A stretch of 33,658 nt of DNA from Massilia cavernae. GTDB taxonomy: Bacteria > Pseudomonadota > Gammaproteobacteria > Burkholderiales > Burkholderiaceae_D. Positions 15,002 through 24,839 of this stretch are shown here, in pieces (position 1 is the stretch's first letter; each line of letters begins with the position of its first letter). The notes below the pieces were generated by a model. That model was given only the letters and a program-made list of their open reading frames with translations, had not been told where the DNA came from and did not search any database. The stretch is from assembly GCF_003590855.1 (NCBI RefSeq), contig NZ_QYUP01000070.1:1-33658 (forward strand), written 5' to 3'. Position numbers and translations under genes: made by a program.

Positions 15002-16639
15002 ATGCCTCCCGCATGTGCCGGCGTCGGCCTGCGCGCGCCGCATTACCGCGACTTCCTCGAGCATCGGCCGCGCGCCGGCTGGCTCGAGGTCCACACCGAA
15101 AACTTCCTCGACCGTTCGGGCTGGGACTGGCACGTGCTGCAGGAACTGCGCCGCGATTATCCGGTCAGCCTGCACGGCGTCGGACTCGGGCTCGGCTCCG
15201 CGCGTGGCTTTTCGGAGGCGCACCTGGAACGGGTGCGCGCGCTGGTGGACAGCGTCGAGCCGATGCTGGTGTCCGAGCACCTGTGCTGGGGCGCGGTGCA
15301 GGGCCGCAGCCTGCACGACTTGCTGCCGCTGGCGCTGGACCGCACCGCCCTCGACCTGCTGTGCGAACGGATAGGGCGGGTGCAGGATGCGCTGAAACGC
15401 CAGCTCCTGCTGGAAAACGTCTCCACCTACGTGCGCTTCCGTTCCGATGAAATGAGCGAGGCCGAATTCATGGCCGAACTGGCGCGCCGCACCGGCTGCG
15501 GCCTGCTGCTCGACGTGAACAACCTGTACGTCAACCAGTGCAACCACGGCGAGGATGCGCTGGCCGCGATCGCGGCGCTGGCGCCTGGCACCGTGGGCGA
15601 AATCCACCTGGCCGGGCACCTTGCCACGCCTGGCGCGGTAGTCGATCATCACGGCGCGCAGGTCGCCGCGCCTGTTTGGGCGCTGTACGAGGCGGCGCTG
15701 CGGCGCTTCGGACGCGTGCCGACCCTGGTCGAGTGGGATACCGATATCCCGCCGCTCGACGTGCTGCTGGCGGAGGCGCGCAAGGCGGACGACATCGCCG
15801 CCGGCTATCCCGAACACAAAGCGCCCGGGCCGGCGCCTGGCTTGTACGCCGCTGCTGCGGATACAGGCGACGCGATGGCGGCTGTGCAAGAGGATTTCGT
15901 GCGCGGCCTGCTGGACCAGTCCTGCCAGGATGAGGCACGCTCGCACTTCAAGGAAGCGCCGCCGAACCGGTTTGCCCTCTACCGCGGCAACATGACGGTC
16001 ACCTGGAACAAGGTGCTGGCCAACGCCTATCCGGTAATCCGCCAACTGGTGGGCGATGACTTCTTCGCCGGCCTGAGCCGCACCTACGGGGTGGCGTATC
16101 CGACCGGGGACGTCGACCTGAATCGGTTCGGCGCCGGATTCGACGGCTTCCTCGCCGCTTTCCAGCACGCGGCGCCGTATCCCTACCTGCCGGACATGGC
16201 GCGCCTGGAATGGACGCTGCACCGCAGCCGCTACGCTCTGGATGCGGCGCCCGTCGCCGTGGCAGACCTCGCCTCCTTCGATCCCGTTCAATTCGAAGCG
16301 GCCCGCGTGACCTTGCATCCGGCCTGCACGCTGTTCGCCTCGAGCCGGGCCGCCGTTACGCTGTGGCTGGCCCACCAGCCCGGAAGCGGCGTCGAATTTC
16401 CCGCCGATATGGAACATCCCGAGTTCGCGCTCGTGACCCGTGCACGGTGGAAGAGCGAGCTCACGCCGCTGGCGCCGGCCGCGCACGCGGCGCTGGCGCT
16501 GCTTGCGCAAGGACAGTCATTTGGCGAGGCCCTGGATGCGGCGTTCGCGCTGGACGAACAGTTCGACGTGGGCGCCCACCTGGCGCAATGGCTGCAACTG
16601 GGCGTGTTTGGCGCGATCCGCGCGGATGAAGGTGGCTGA
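15002..16639 (+). CDS. fused DUF692 (MNIO, BufB) - DUF2063 (BufC) bufferin maturation protein
   Basis: One continuous frame of about 545 aa holds two proteins that are usually separate. Residues about 5-285 are a DUF692 TIM-barrel iron enzyme ([57 protein letters not shown]), whose His/Asp/Glu ligands are in place. From about 291 ([11 protein letters not shown]) the rest is a DUF2063 partner domain ([31 protein letters not shown]), which in MbnC/BufC binds the precursor. It follows the precursor gene by 31 bases; a GTG at 14981 would shorten that to 10 bases and add 7 residues. No frameshift is needed, so the fusion looks genuine. No DoxX gene follows. Confidence 0.87.
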   Translation: MPPACAGVGLRAPHYRDFLEHRPRAGWLEVHTENFLDRSGWDWHVLQELRRDYPVSLHGVGLGLGSARGFSEAHLERVRALVDSVEPMLVSEHLCWGAVQGRSLHDLLPLALDRTALDLLCERIGRVQDALKRQLLLENVSTYVRFRSDEMSEAEFMAELARRTGCGLLLDVNNLYVNQCNHGEDALAAIAALAPGTVGEIHLAGHLATPGAVVDHHGAQVAAPVWALYEAALRRFGRVPTLVEWDTDIPPLDVLLAEARKADDIAAGYPEHKAPGPAPGLYAAAADTGDAMAAVQEDFVRGLLDQSCQDEARSHFKEAPPNRFALYRGNMTVTWNKVLANAYPVIRQLVGDDFFAGLSRTYGVAYPTGDVDLNRFGAGFDGFLAAFQHAAPYPYLPDMARLEWTLHRSRYALDAAPVAVADLASFDPVQFEAARVTLHPACTLFASSRAAVTLWLAHQPGSGVEFPADMEHPEFALVTRARWKSELTPLAPAAHAALALLAQGQSFGEALDAAFALDEQFDVGAHLAQWLQLGVFGAIRADEGG

Positions 16640-16646
16640 AGGGAGG

Positions 16647-16673
16647 ATGCGGCGCCGGGTCCGGGCGCCGCAT
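16647..16673. terminator. strong stem-loop between convergent genes
   Basis: ATGCGGCGCC (16647-16656) and GGCGCCGCAT (16664-16673) form a perfect 10-bp stem with a 7-base loop, 8 bases after the maturation gene. The following sequence is only moderately T-rich. It lies between convergent genes and may serve both. Confidence 0.65.
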
Positions 16674-16694
16674 TGTTGCTGCTTGCTTGCCTGG

Positions 16695-16979
16695 CTAGTC
16701 AAACGCGCGCAGGATGCGCGCCTCGCCGCTGTTGTCGGCGTTCTGGATGTTTGCCGCATTGGTCGCTTCGATCATGCGGCTCAGCTGGGCATCCTCGAAC
16801 CTGGCCAGTTCCTCGGTGGCGGCATTCAGGGCGTGCGTCAGTTTGGCGCGCGCGTTCTGGTAGATCACGCTGGTGTACTGATCGGTGTTCTTGAGCAGTT
16901 CCTCCGCATTTTCGATGACGAGCCGCAGGTCGCCTATCAGCCTTTCCTGCGTCTGGGACCTTTCCTTGGGGCTATCCAT
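16695..16979 (-). CDS. DUF883/ElaB-YqjD-like protein lacking the membrane anchor
   Basis: The 94-aa protein has the DUF883 N-terminal helical pattern (ERLIGDLRLVIENAEELLKNTDQY, then ARAKLTHALNAATEELARF). The family normally ends in a glycine-rich membrane span that ties stationary-phase ribosomes to the inner membrane; here the end is AANIQNADNSGEARILRAFD with no hydrophobic segment. GAGGAGG precedes the ATG at 16979. It may be a soluble variant with a different role. The assignment rests on the helix pattern and is moderate. Confidence 0.65.
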   Translation of the reverse strand: MDSPKERSQTQERLIGDLRLVIENAEELLKNTDQYTSVIYQNARAKLTHALNAATEELARFEDAQLSRMIEATNAANIQNADNSGEARILRAFD

Positions 16980-17142
16980 CGCGGCCTCCTCTAACGGTTA
17001 CGAGTGACACTTACAATATAAGCATGCAAGTTCGGCTGAGTTTGTCGATGCACAAATGAGCGCGGGCACTTCCCGCTCGACCACTTTTACACTTCTTACA
17101 CTAGCGTCGTCACCAATAAAGACCGTCGTCGGCCGCCATGGA

Positions 17143-17355
17143 TTACTGCACGCGGATGCGCACGTCGCCGACGCTGACGGTCTGGCCGGTGCGGATCTTT
17201 GCGGTCTTGCGCAGTTCTTTCTTGCCATCGACCGAAACGACGCCGCTTGCGACCATGTTCTTCCCGGCGCCGCCGCTGTCGCACAACCCGGCCAGTTTCA
17301 GCAGCTGGTTGAGCTCGACGAACTCGCCGTCCAGATCAAAAGTGACGTTTTGCAT
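17143..17355 (-). CDS. YbcJ-like S4-domain RNA-binding protein
   Basis: The 70-aa protein matches the YbcJ family: FDLDGEFVELNQLLKLAGLCDSGGAGKNMVASG, then VSVDGKKELRKTAKIRTGQTV, the S4 RNA-binding fold. The ATG at 17355 follows GAGG. It lies 43 bases downstream of fumC on the same strand and may be co-transcribed. The family is thought to bind structured RNA; its target is unknown. Confidence 0.88.
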   Translation of the reverse strand: MQNVTFDLDGEFVELNQLLKLAGLCDSGGAGKNMVASGVVSVDGKKELRKTAKIRTGQTVSVGDVRIRVQ

Positions 17356-17398
17356 TCTATCCTCAGTTAAATTTGTTGGTTTTTCGATACGTAGCGGT

Positions 17399-18796
17399 TC
17401 AGTGGCCGGGCCCCGGATGGGTCATGTCCATCGGCACGATCCAGTCGTGGAACTCCTGCTCGGTCACAAAGCCCAGCGCCAGCGCCGCCTCTTTCAAGGT
17501 GCTGCCCTCGTGCTGGGCCTTCTTGGCGATTTGCGCCGCGCGATCATAGCCGATCCGGGGCGCCAGCGCAGTCACCAGCATCAGCGAACGCTCCATCAAC
17601 TCGCCGATGCGGGTGCGATTGGCCTCGATGCCGCGCACGCAGTGTTCGTCGAAGGAGCGCATGCCGTCGGCCAGCAGCCGCGCGCTTTGCAGGAAATTGT
17701 GGGCGATCACCGGCTTGTACACGTTCAGTTCGAAGTTGCCGGAGGCGCCGCCCATGGTGATGGCGACGTCGTTGCCGAACACCTGGCAGCACAGCATGGT
17801 CAGCGCCTCGCATTGGGTCGGGTTGACCTTGCCCGGCATGATGGAGCTGCCCGGCTCGTTTTCGGGAATCGTGATTTCGCCCAGTCCCGAGCGCGGGCCG
17901 GACGCCATCCAGCGCACGTCGTTGGCGATCTTGGTCAGCACCGTGGCCAGGGTCTTGAGCGCGCCGTGCGCGGCGACCAGGGCGTCGTGCCCGGCCAGCG
18001 CGGCGAACTTGTTGGGCGCGCTCTTGAAACCGAGGCTGGTGCGCGAAGCCAGTTCGGCCGCGATGCGCGGCGCGAAGTCCGGATGCGCGTTAAGCCCGGT
18101 GCCGACCGCGGTGCCCCCCGCGGCCAGCTGGAGCAGGGCAGGCAGGGATGCCTTGATGATCTGCTCGGAAAATTCGAGTTGTGCCACGTAACCGGAAAAC
18201 TCCTGGCCCAGGGTCAGCGGGGTCGCGTCTTGCAGGTGGGTGCGGCCGATCTTGACGATGTCGGCGAAATCGCGGGCCTTGGTCGAGAGCGTGCCGCCCA
18301 GCTGGGCCAGCGCCGGCAGCACCTGTTGCGCCACCGCCTTCGCGGCGGCCACGTGCATCGCGGTCGGGAAGATATCGTTGGACGACTGGCCGAGGTTGAC
18401 GTGGTCGTTCGGATGCAGCAGCCGCGCCTCGCCGCGCTCGCCGCCCAGCAGCTCGGAGGCGCGGTTGGCGAGCACTTCGTTCATGTTCATGTTGGACTGG
18501 GTGCCGGACCCGGTCTGCCACACGGCAAGCGGGAATTCGTCCCGGTGCCGGCCGTCGAGCACCTCGGTGGCCGCCTTCATGATGGCGTCGGCCTTGTCGG
18601 CCGGGAGCAGTCCCAGCGAGCGGTTGACCGCGGCCGCGCCGCGCTTGACCTCGGCCAGCGCGTCGATCAGCTCCGGCGGCATGCGTTCGCTGGAAATGTG
18701 GAAATGTTCGAGCGAGCGCTGGGTCTGCGCGCCCCACAAACGGTCGTTCGGCACCGCGATCGGGCCGAAGCTGTCCTTCTCCATCCTGCTATCCAT
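17399..18796 (-). CDS. fumC: class II fumarate hydratase
   Basis: The 465-aa enzyme is the iron-free, heat-stable fumarase of the TCA cycle that interconverts fumarate and malate. Diagnostic segments are [40 protein letters not shown] and the fumarase/aspartase signature [16 protein letters not shown]. Length and N-terminus ([23 protein letters not shown]) fit FumC closely. AGGA precedes the ATG at 18796. It is divergent from the FimV-like gene; the 115-bp interval between them contains an imperfect ACGTTAATTACGT palindrome and a CGGCCG hairpin. Confidence 0.96.
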   Translation of the reverse strand: MDSRMEKDSFGPIAVPNDRLWGAQTQRSLEHFHISSERMPPELIDALAEVKRGAAAVNRSLGLLPADKADAIMKAATEVLDGRHRDEFPLAVWQTGSGTQSNMNMNEVLANRASELLGGERGEARLLHPNDHVNLGQSSNDIFPTAMHVAAAKAVAQQVLPALAQLGGTLSTKARDFADIVKIGRTHLQDATPLTLGQEFSGYVAQLEFSEQIIKASLPALLQLAAGGTAVGTGLNAHPDFAPRIAAELASRTSLGFKSAPNKFAALAGHDALVAAHGALKTLATVLTKIANDVRWMASGPRSGLGEITIPENEPGSSIMPGKVNPTQCEALTMLCCQVFGNDVAITMGGASGNFELNVYKPVIAHNFLQSARLLADGMRSFDEHCVRGIEANRTRIGELMERSLMLVTALAPRIGYDRAAQIAKKAQHEGSTLKEAALALGFVTEQEFHDWIVPMDMTHPGPGH

Positions 18797-18911
18797 GGTG
18801 TTTTTCCTGTTATTGGTTGAATTTTGCTAAAGAGTTTACTCCAACGTACGTTAATTACGTTACGGCCGCGAATCCGGCCGCCTTAACTCTTAGTCATCCA
18901 GTCCACTTTCC

Positions 18912-19952
18912 ATGTCCCGCAGCTTCCGCCTTCTCCATCTCGCCAGCGCCGCCCTCCTGTCCGGGGCGATGGCATGCGCGCAGGCGGTCGAACTGGGCGA
19001 CGTGGCGGTGCGTTCGCACATCGGGCAGCCGCTGGTGGCGGACATCGAGCTGACCGGTTTCAGCGGCGCGGACATCCCGGTAGACGTCCGGCTGGCGCGG
19101 CCCGACGTCTACCTGGGCGCCGGCATCGCGATGCATCCAGTGCTGCAGAACCTGCGCATGTCGGTCATGCGGCGCGACGGCCGCCAGTTCCTGCACATTA
19201 CCTCGACCGCGGTGTTGGACGCCCAGTACATCCACCTGTTCCTCGACTTGTCCGACGCTGGGCGCCACAGCATCCGCACCGCGACCCTGTGGCTGACGCC
19301 GGACCCGAAGCCAGCGCCGGCGCCTGTGCCTGTGCCGATCGTCGCGCCAGCCGTGGCTCCAGTCGTCGCAAAGGCCGAGCCACCAAAGGCCGCGCCGCGA
19401 CCGACAGTCGTCCGTGCGCCGGCCGCGGTTGTTGCCGCTCCAGCGGCCGCCTGCCCCAAGCCGCGCTACAGCGACGAACAGGTGAGGGCATGTGCCGCGC
19501 GCGACTACAAGAGCGCGGTGCTGACGGCGCAGCTCGTGGAGCTGGAGGACAAAGTCAAGGTGCTGCAGGCTTCGCTCGATCCTGGGCCCGTGGGGGGAAA
19601 GCCTGCCGACGCCGTCAAACCCGCGCCCGAGGCCGTCCTGGCGCCGAAACGCCCTGCGGCGCCTCCGCCGATTCGCACCATCAAGCACAAGCAACCGGAA
19701 CCCGAGGCGGCCCCGGACGTCGCAAGTGCCATGCCGCGCTGGGCCTGGAACCTGATCGCCTTGCTCGCGGCCGCCGGCGCGATCGCGGCAGTGGTCGCGA
19801 AGCGCAGGCTCAAACCGTCCGGGCCGCCGTCCGCCGCAGCGCCGGCCAAGGCGCAGGGCAAGCTGATCGGACGGCTGCGCGACGCACTCCATCGCGACAA
19901 GAAGCCTGCCGCGGACGCTCCCGAGGACGACCCCGGCCAGATGGCGGCCTGA
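18912..19952 (+). CDS. FimV N-domain-like exported membrane protein
   Basis: The 346-aa protein has a signal peptide (1-26, ending AQAVELG), then a FimV-type N-terminal domain of about 110 residues (LGDVAVRSHIGQPLVADIELTG, VRLARPDVYLG, RDGRQFLHITS). A Pro/Ala/Val linker follows, then a short coiled-coil stretch near KSAVLTAQLVELEDKVKVLQ, one membrane span at about 275-295 and a basic cytoplasmic tail. Full FimV proteins are much longer and carry LysM and C-terminal TPR parts, which are missing here. It could organise polar or type IV pilus functions at the cell wall, but this is inferred from the N-domain only. Confidence 0.8.
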   Translation: MSRSFRLLHLASAALLSGAMACAQAVELGDVAVRSHIGQPLVADIELTGFSGADIPVDVRLARPDVYLGAGIAMHPVLQNLRMSVMRRDGRQFLHITSTAVLDAQYIHLFLDLSDAGRHSIRTATLWLTPDPKPAPAPVPVPIVAPAVAPVVAKAEPPKAAPRPTVVRAPAAVVAAPAAACPKPRYSDEQVRACAARDYKSAVLTAQLVELEDKVKVLQASLDPGPVGGKPADAVKPAPEAVLAPKRPAAPPPIRTIKHKQPEPEAAPDVASAMPRWAWNLIALLAAAGAIAAVVAKRRLKPSGPPSAAAPAKAQGKLIGRLRDALHRDKKPAADAPEDDPGQMAA

Positions 19953-20013
19953 GCAATGTTGTCGGAACAATAAAAAATTTCCGATGTTGTCTACACAAGA
20001 TTGAAATCTCGGC

Positions 20014-20267
20014 TATACTGGCTTCCGTGGTCTTCAAGGCCAACAACAACAGGGCACGGACCTGGCGCAGCCACCATCGATAGCGTGGCGCGGCAAGCAG
20101 GTAATCGTTGAGGAAACGCCTGCCCTGGAAGCTGGCTGCGGAACAACAGCGTTTCGCGGTCGCCGGAGGCAACCGGCAAGAGGCGACACCAGGAGATACC
20201 TGGTGTTCGCTCTCCGGAATTCCGTAGCAAGGCAAAGCCCCGGCACACTGACTGTCCGGGGCTTTTT
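20014..20267 (+). ncRNA. candidate structured small RNA with GGA-bearing hairpins
   Basis: This lies in the 366-bp gene-free interval between convergent genes. A TATACT -10 (20014-20019) predicts a start near 20026; no good -35 is seen. The transcript would be about 240 bases. Hairpins visible: 20097-20123 with GAGGA in the loop, 20135-20150 (GCTG/CAGC, loop CGGAACAA), 20162-20177 (GCCGG/CCGGC with GGA at the loop edge) and 20186-20206 (8-bp stem, GGA at the loop edge). A perfect Rho-independent terminator ends it. Repeated GGA in loops recalls CsrB/RsmZ-type decoys of CsrA, but no known family is recognised. No convincing coding frame is present. Confidence 0.5.
20234..20267 (+). terminator. 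Rho-independent terminator of the candidate small RNA
   Basis: GCCCCGG (20237-20243) and CCGGGGC (20256-20262), extended by flanking AAA/TTT pairing, form a strong stem followed by five T. On the opposite strand it may also stop the M20 transcript, though the T-run there is short. Confidence 0.9.
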
Positions 20268-20318
20268 ACATTGTGTGACCCCTTCGCGACGAAGAACGGC
20301 CTAAAACACGTCACGGGG

Positions 20319-21656
20319 CTATGGCTTTTTTTCGCCTGCGTCAGCCGTCAGGAAGTCGGCCGCCATCATCGCCATCGCCCGTACGCCCACGACCAGCGCA
20401 CTTTCATCGACGAAGAACTTCGGACTGTGGTTCGGTGCGGCTTTTGCGGGATCCTGCCCGTCGGGCGTCACGCCGAGAACGAGATACAGGCCCGGCACTT
20501 GTTGGGCGAAGTAGGAAAAATCTTCCGAGGCGCCGACCAATGGCGCCACTGCCACCCTGCCGTCCGCTGCCCGCTCCAACACAGGCTGCATGCGATCGGC
20601 CAAGGCCTTTTGGTTGACCGTCACGCCATACTTCGGGTCGATCGACACCTTCGCCTGGGCGCCGGTACTTTGGGCGATGTTGACCGCGCTGGTCTTGATG
20701 TCTGCAGCGACCTTGGCGCGCACCTGCTCGTCGTAGCTGCGGATTGTCCCCGTCATGTACACCGTTTCCGGAACGATGTTCGGGGCGGTGCCGCCGTTGA
20801 TCGTGCCGATCGTAACCACCACCGGCGACTGCGAAAGGTTGGCCTGCCGGCTCACCACCGTCTGCAATCCGTTGATGACGAGCGCCGACGTCACGATCGG
20901 GTCGATCGTGTTCCATGGCATGCCACCGTGACCTTGCTTGCCAGTCACGGATATCCGGAGGTCATCGCTGGCGGCGGTGGTGGCGCCGGTACGCCAACTG
21001 ATTTCGCCCGAACGGGCCGTCACGACATGCATGGCCAGCACCGCATCCGGCCTGACCTGCTTGAACAAGCCCTCGTCGAGCATCAGTTTGGCGCCCCACT
21101 CCTTGCCCGTTCCAGGCAGGAGCGTGCTCGAGCCTTCCTCGGCTGGCTGGAAGATGAACATCACATTCCCGGCCAAACTCTCGCGCATGCCCGCCAACAC
21201 CGTTGCGGTTGCCATCAGCATTGCCGTGTGGGCATCGTGGCCGCATGCATGCATGACGTCGACCTCGGCGCCCTGGTAAATGCCTTTCGCTTTCGATGCG
21301 AACGGCAGTCCGGCTGGTTCCTTGACCGGCAGGGCATCCATGTCGGCGCGCAGTGCCACGGTCTTGCCCGGCTTGCCGCCCTTCAGGATTCCGACCACCC
21401 CGGTGCGGCCTATGCCCGTTCGCACTTCAAGGCCCAGCTGGCGCAAATGATCGGCTACAAGCTTGGCGGTGCGATGTTCCTGGTCGCCCAGTTCCGGATG
21501 CTGATGGATGTCGCGTCGCCACTTGATCAGCTGCTGCTCGACCGCTGCGGCGCGCTGACGCACTTGCTGCTCGCTCGCGCCTGGCGCGGCCGCGCTTGCA
21601 TGACTGCACAGAAATACCGCGGTCAGGGCTGCTGGTAACAGTGGGGAAATTCGCAT
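20319..21656 (-). CDS. exported M20 family amidohydrolase/peptidase
   Basis: The 445-aa protein has a signal peptide (1-23, ending CSHASAA) and the M20D fold: WRRDIHQHPELG (47-58), RADMDALPV (103-111), the zinc ligands HACGHDAHTAM (136-146) and QPAEEGSS with the catalytic Glu pair, then the dimerisation lid domain (KQGHGGMPWNTIDPI). Relatives hydrolyse N-acyl amino acids, hippurate or indole-amino acid conjugates. AAGGAG precedes the ATG. It follows the TonB-dependent receptor by 64 bases on the same strand, suggesting that the receptor imports its substrate. The exact substrate is not deducible. Confidence 0.9.
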   Translation of the reverse strand: MRISPLLPAALTAVFLCSHASAAAPGASEQQVRQRAAAVEQQLIKWRRDIHQHPELGDQEHRTAKLVADHLRQLGLEVRTGIGRTGVVGILKGGKPGKTVALRADMDALPVKEPAGLPFASKAKGIYQGAEVDVMHACGHDAHTAMLMATATVLAGMRESLAGNVMFIFQPAEEGSSTLLPGTGKEWGAKLMLDEGLFKQVRPDAVLAMHVVTARSGEISWRTGATTAASDDLRISVTGKQGHGGMPWNTIDPIVTSALVINGLQTVVSRQANLSQSPVVVTIGTINGGTAPNIVPETVYMTGTIRSYDEQVRAKVAADIKTSAVNIAQSTGAQAKVSIDPKYGVTVNQKALADRMQPVLERAADGRVAVAPLVGASEDFSYFAQQVPGLYLVLGVTPDGQDPAKAAPNHSPKFFVDESALVVGVRAMAMMAADFLTADAGEKKP

Positions 21657-21720
21657 TTGTTCACTCCTTGGATGGGCGCCATCGAGTAATGGCGCCGTTT
21701 TTACTGTTGCTAACCGCCGA

Positions 21721-24625
21721 TTAGAACTTGGCGGTCAGGCCAACGAAGATCTTGCGGCCGTTTGCGTCGTACACCTGTGGGTAGGTGTTGCCGTTACCGA
21801 AGCCCGAACCAACCTGTGCGCTGATTGGTGGATCTTTGTCCAGCAGGTTGTTGATACCGCCCGACAGGGTCAGCTGCTTGGTCAGCGACCACGAACCGCT
21901 GATGTCCAGGTAGTCACGTGCGCCCAGGGTACGGTCAACTGGGAAGACGTTGCCGGACAGCTGAGGTGCCTTGCTGGTGCGGTCCAGGTCGACGGAGTCG
22001 ATATGGCGCCAGGTGAACGCTGCCTCGAATGCCCATGGGCTGGTCCAGGTGATACGTGCTTTATGACGCCATTCCGGCAGCGGGGTACCGCAGGTTGGAC
22101 CATACAGGCCCTTGCAGTCATAGGTGGTGTCGCCTGGCAAGTCCTGGGTTTCGAACGAACGCAGGTAGGTGCCCAGGATGCTGAAGCCCAGGTTGCCCAG
22201 GCCAGCGACCTTGTAACCGTAGCTTGCGCCCAGGTCCAGGCCGGTGGTCTTGCGGGTAGCCAGGTTCTGGTTGACGGCGTCGATGAACGCAGCTTCCTTC
22301 GCCCACAGGGTGCCGATATCGTCGCGGTGGATCAGCGAGCAGAACTGCGCGTCGCCGGTTTCCAGGCACTTCGACAGGCTGGTGGTTGCAGGAACGTTGG
22401 CGATCACGTCTTTCACGTCGATGCTGAATGCGTCGATGGTGAGCGACAGGTTACGCATTGGCTCCAGTACCAGGCCCAGGGTGTAGGAATCTGCTTCCTC
22501 TGGGTTCAGGTTGGCGTTACCACCGGTCCTCTGGAGGTACTGGCCAGCCGGGCTGTCGATGATCGTGCCGTACTGGGCAGCGGTGACGCCGGTGCGTGCG
22601 CACTGGGCCAGCGATGCGGTAGGCGTTGCGCCTGCGCAAGGATCTGCGTCGTTGTCATACAGGCTCATACCTGCCGGTGTGAACAGTTCGACGATGTTTG
22701 CAGCGCGGGCAGAACGCTGGTAGGTACCGCGCACCTTGATCTGGCTGATTGGTGCCCACTCGACGCCAGCACCGTACGAATCGGTGGTCTTGCCGGTGGA
22801 GTAGTCGGAGTAGCGGTACGAAGCCGACAGGCTCAGCAGGTCGAAGAACGGACGCTTTTCCAGCAGTGGAACGCGGACTTCACCGAACACTTCTTTTACG
22901 GTGTACTGGCCGGCTACGCCGAAGCTAGGACCGCCCTGGCCGGACAGGTCGTTGGTCTGGAACGCGGTGTCGGTTTCCAGTTGCAGCTTTTCACGACGGC
23001 GCTCCAGGCCGAACGATACGCCGACGCCGGTTTCCGAGGTTGGAACCTTCACGCCGTATTCGCTGAGGTCAGCCGACAGGTTACCGCCCTGGATTTCCTG
23101 GGTAGTGTAGCCCGAGCGCATGCCTGGGGTTTGCAGGTAAGCCAGTGCTGCCGGGGTGACTTTACCCAGCGACCAGATGTTGTACGGTACGCAGTTTGGA
23201 TCGGTACCATCGACAGCCGAGCGGCATGCCGGCTGGCCGGAGCTGTCCAGGACACCACGTCATCGCCTTGAACGCGCGGCTGCGCGAGATGGCGTTCGGT
23301 AGGTTTCCGAGTACGAAACGCGTGCGTTCTGTGCGAACACGTCATACGCCCAGCCGCCGATCTCGCCCTTGGCGCCGATCTGCGAACGGTAGGAGGTGTT
23401 GGTGATGTCAGCCTGGCGGCCGCCGCCTTCAACGTTGCGGCGGAAGATCAGTGCGGACGCGGTCTGGCCAGGAGCGGTCAGGCCCAGCTGGCGCTTCCAG
23501 TCAGCCGACAGCAGCGGGTTCTCGAAGCGAACCGCATTGGGGCCGACAGGTCCAGGGCGAACAGGCCCGACGGAGCGATCTGCGCAATGGTGTGGTCGTT
23601 GTGGAAGCCGATCGACGAGTAGACTTGTACCGTGTCGTTGATCTCGTAGTTCGCGGTCGCGTTGAACACATAACGGTTCGAAGGACGCTGCAGGTAGTTG
23701 ATCGGGCCGTAGTTGAACGCGTCGGTGGCGCCGACGTAGTTACGGGTGTTGCCTGCCGCGTCTGCAACAGTCTTTGCGCCGCCTTTAACCAGGAAAAAGC
23801 CTGGGAAGCTGGTGCTCGAGCCCGCGCAGGCGAAACCGGCTGCGCTCGAACCCAGTGCGCATGCGGTGAAATCACGTTCCGATTGCAGCAGCGCGTCGTC
23901 CTGCTTGAAGCCGGCGTACACGGTGGCGTTACCTTTGCCGTTGGCAAAGTTGCCGCCATCAGGATGCTGACGTCCTTGCTCTTTGCGTCGAAGCTCTTGT
24001 CGCCAGGAACTGCGAAGTTACGTGCGCGCGCCAGTTTCTGGACGGTGTCGTTGCCCTGCTGGTGGTTGTAGCCACTCAGGTTGGCATCGATCTGAACGCC
24101 TTCGAACTTGTCGTTCATGATGAAGTTGACCACGCCTGCGACCGCGTCGGAGCCGTAGACCGCGCCAGCGCCGCCGGACAGCACTTCAACGCGCTTGATC
24201 AGGCCTGCAGGGATCTGGTTCAAGTCGGCTGCGGTGTTCAGCGGCGAGCCTTGCGGCAGGCGGCGGCCGTTGACCAGTACCAGGGTACGGTCGGCGCCAA
24301 GGTTACGCAGGTTCACGGTTGCAGTACCGGTCGAGCCGTTCGACACCGCGCCACCCTGGTCAGCGAAGACCTGCGGCAGGTTGTTCATCAGGTTCTCGAC
24401 GTTCTTCATGCCGTCGCTCTTGATGTCGGCTGCGCCAACAACGGTGATTGGGCTGGAGCCCTCGGTTACCGTGGCAACGCGGATGCGCGAGCCGGTAACG
24501 ACGATTTTTTCCATTTCACCGGTCGGCGCTGGCGCTTCCTGCGCGCTCGCGCTGTGCACGCCGAGCGCAAGTCCGCTCAGGAACATCAGGCGAATTGAGC
24601 GTGACAATACTGTTTCCGTGATCAT
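21721..24625 (-). CDS. TonB-dependent receptor, frame interrupted by five one-base deletions
   Basis: The gene encodes a large outer-membrane beta-barrel receptor. It starts at the ATG at 24625 after AGGG, with a signal peptide (MITETVLSRSIRLMFLSGLA...ASA), a TonB box-like EKIVVTGSRIR, and a plug domain (VENLMNNLPQVFADQGG, LVLVNGRRLPQGS, RVEVLSGGAGAVYGSDAVAGVVNFI). It ends in the barrel signature with terminal aromatic residue (RKIFVGLTAKF). The frame breaks near 23957, 23540, 23296, 23260 and 23250. Adding one base at each restores 970 codons exactly, with sensible protein across every join (for example SAPNAVRFENP). Sequence error is the likelier cause; if real, the gene is dead. Substrate is probably a peptide or similar, judged from the adjacent M20 enzyme. 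Confidence 0.85.
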
Positions 24626-24839
24626 TAGTGATTCCCTTGAATGTAATTTTAGATCTACGGCCCAACCTCGCGGCCGGGCGTAAGGCATACAGGCAGCGGC
24701 TTTCGTCTCCTAAAGGCCAGATGCCCGGGATATCCATAGAAGTTATATAAATCTTCTTTATAGACGCCACATGGAACCATACCTGTTTGTTTTTTGTCAA
24801 ACCTGCCGGGGGCATGAATGCTGCGCAAAAACAACAGAT
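24626..24839. other. upstream region of the TonB-dependent receptor
   Basis: This AT-richer interval should hold the receptor promoter. On the minus strand TTGACA occurs near 24795-24800 and TATAAA near 24757-24762, but their spacing does not fit one promoter. The start of a gene remnant lies just beyond, on the plus strand. Confidence 0.3.

Noticed and set aside
14621..16510. 629-codon minus-strand frame
   Set aside because: It is antisense to the bufferin-type operon and has no coherent protein pattern.
20026..20267. 6S RNA, SRP RNA, tmRNA or a known riboswitch
   Set aside because: I could not match the conserved cores of these families; there is also no gene downstream in the same direction for a riboswitch to control.
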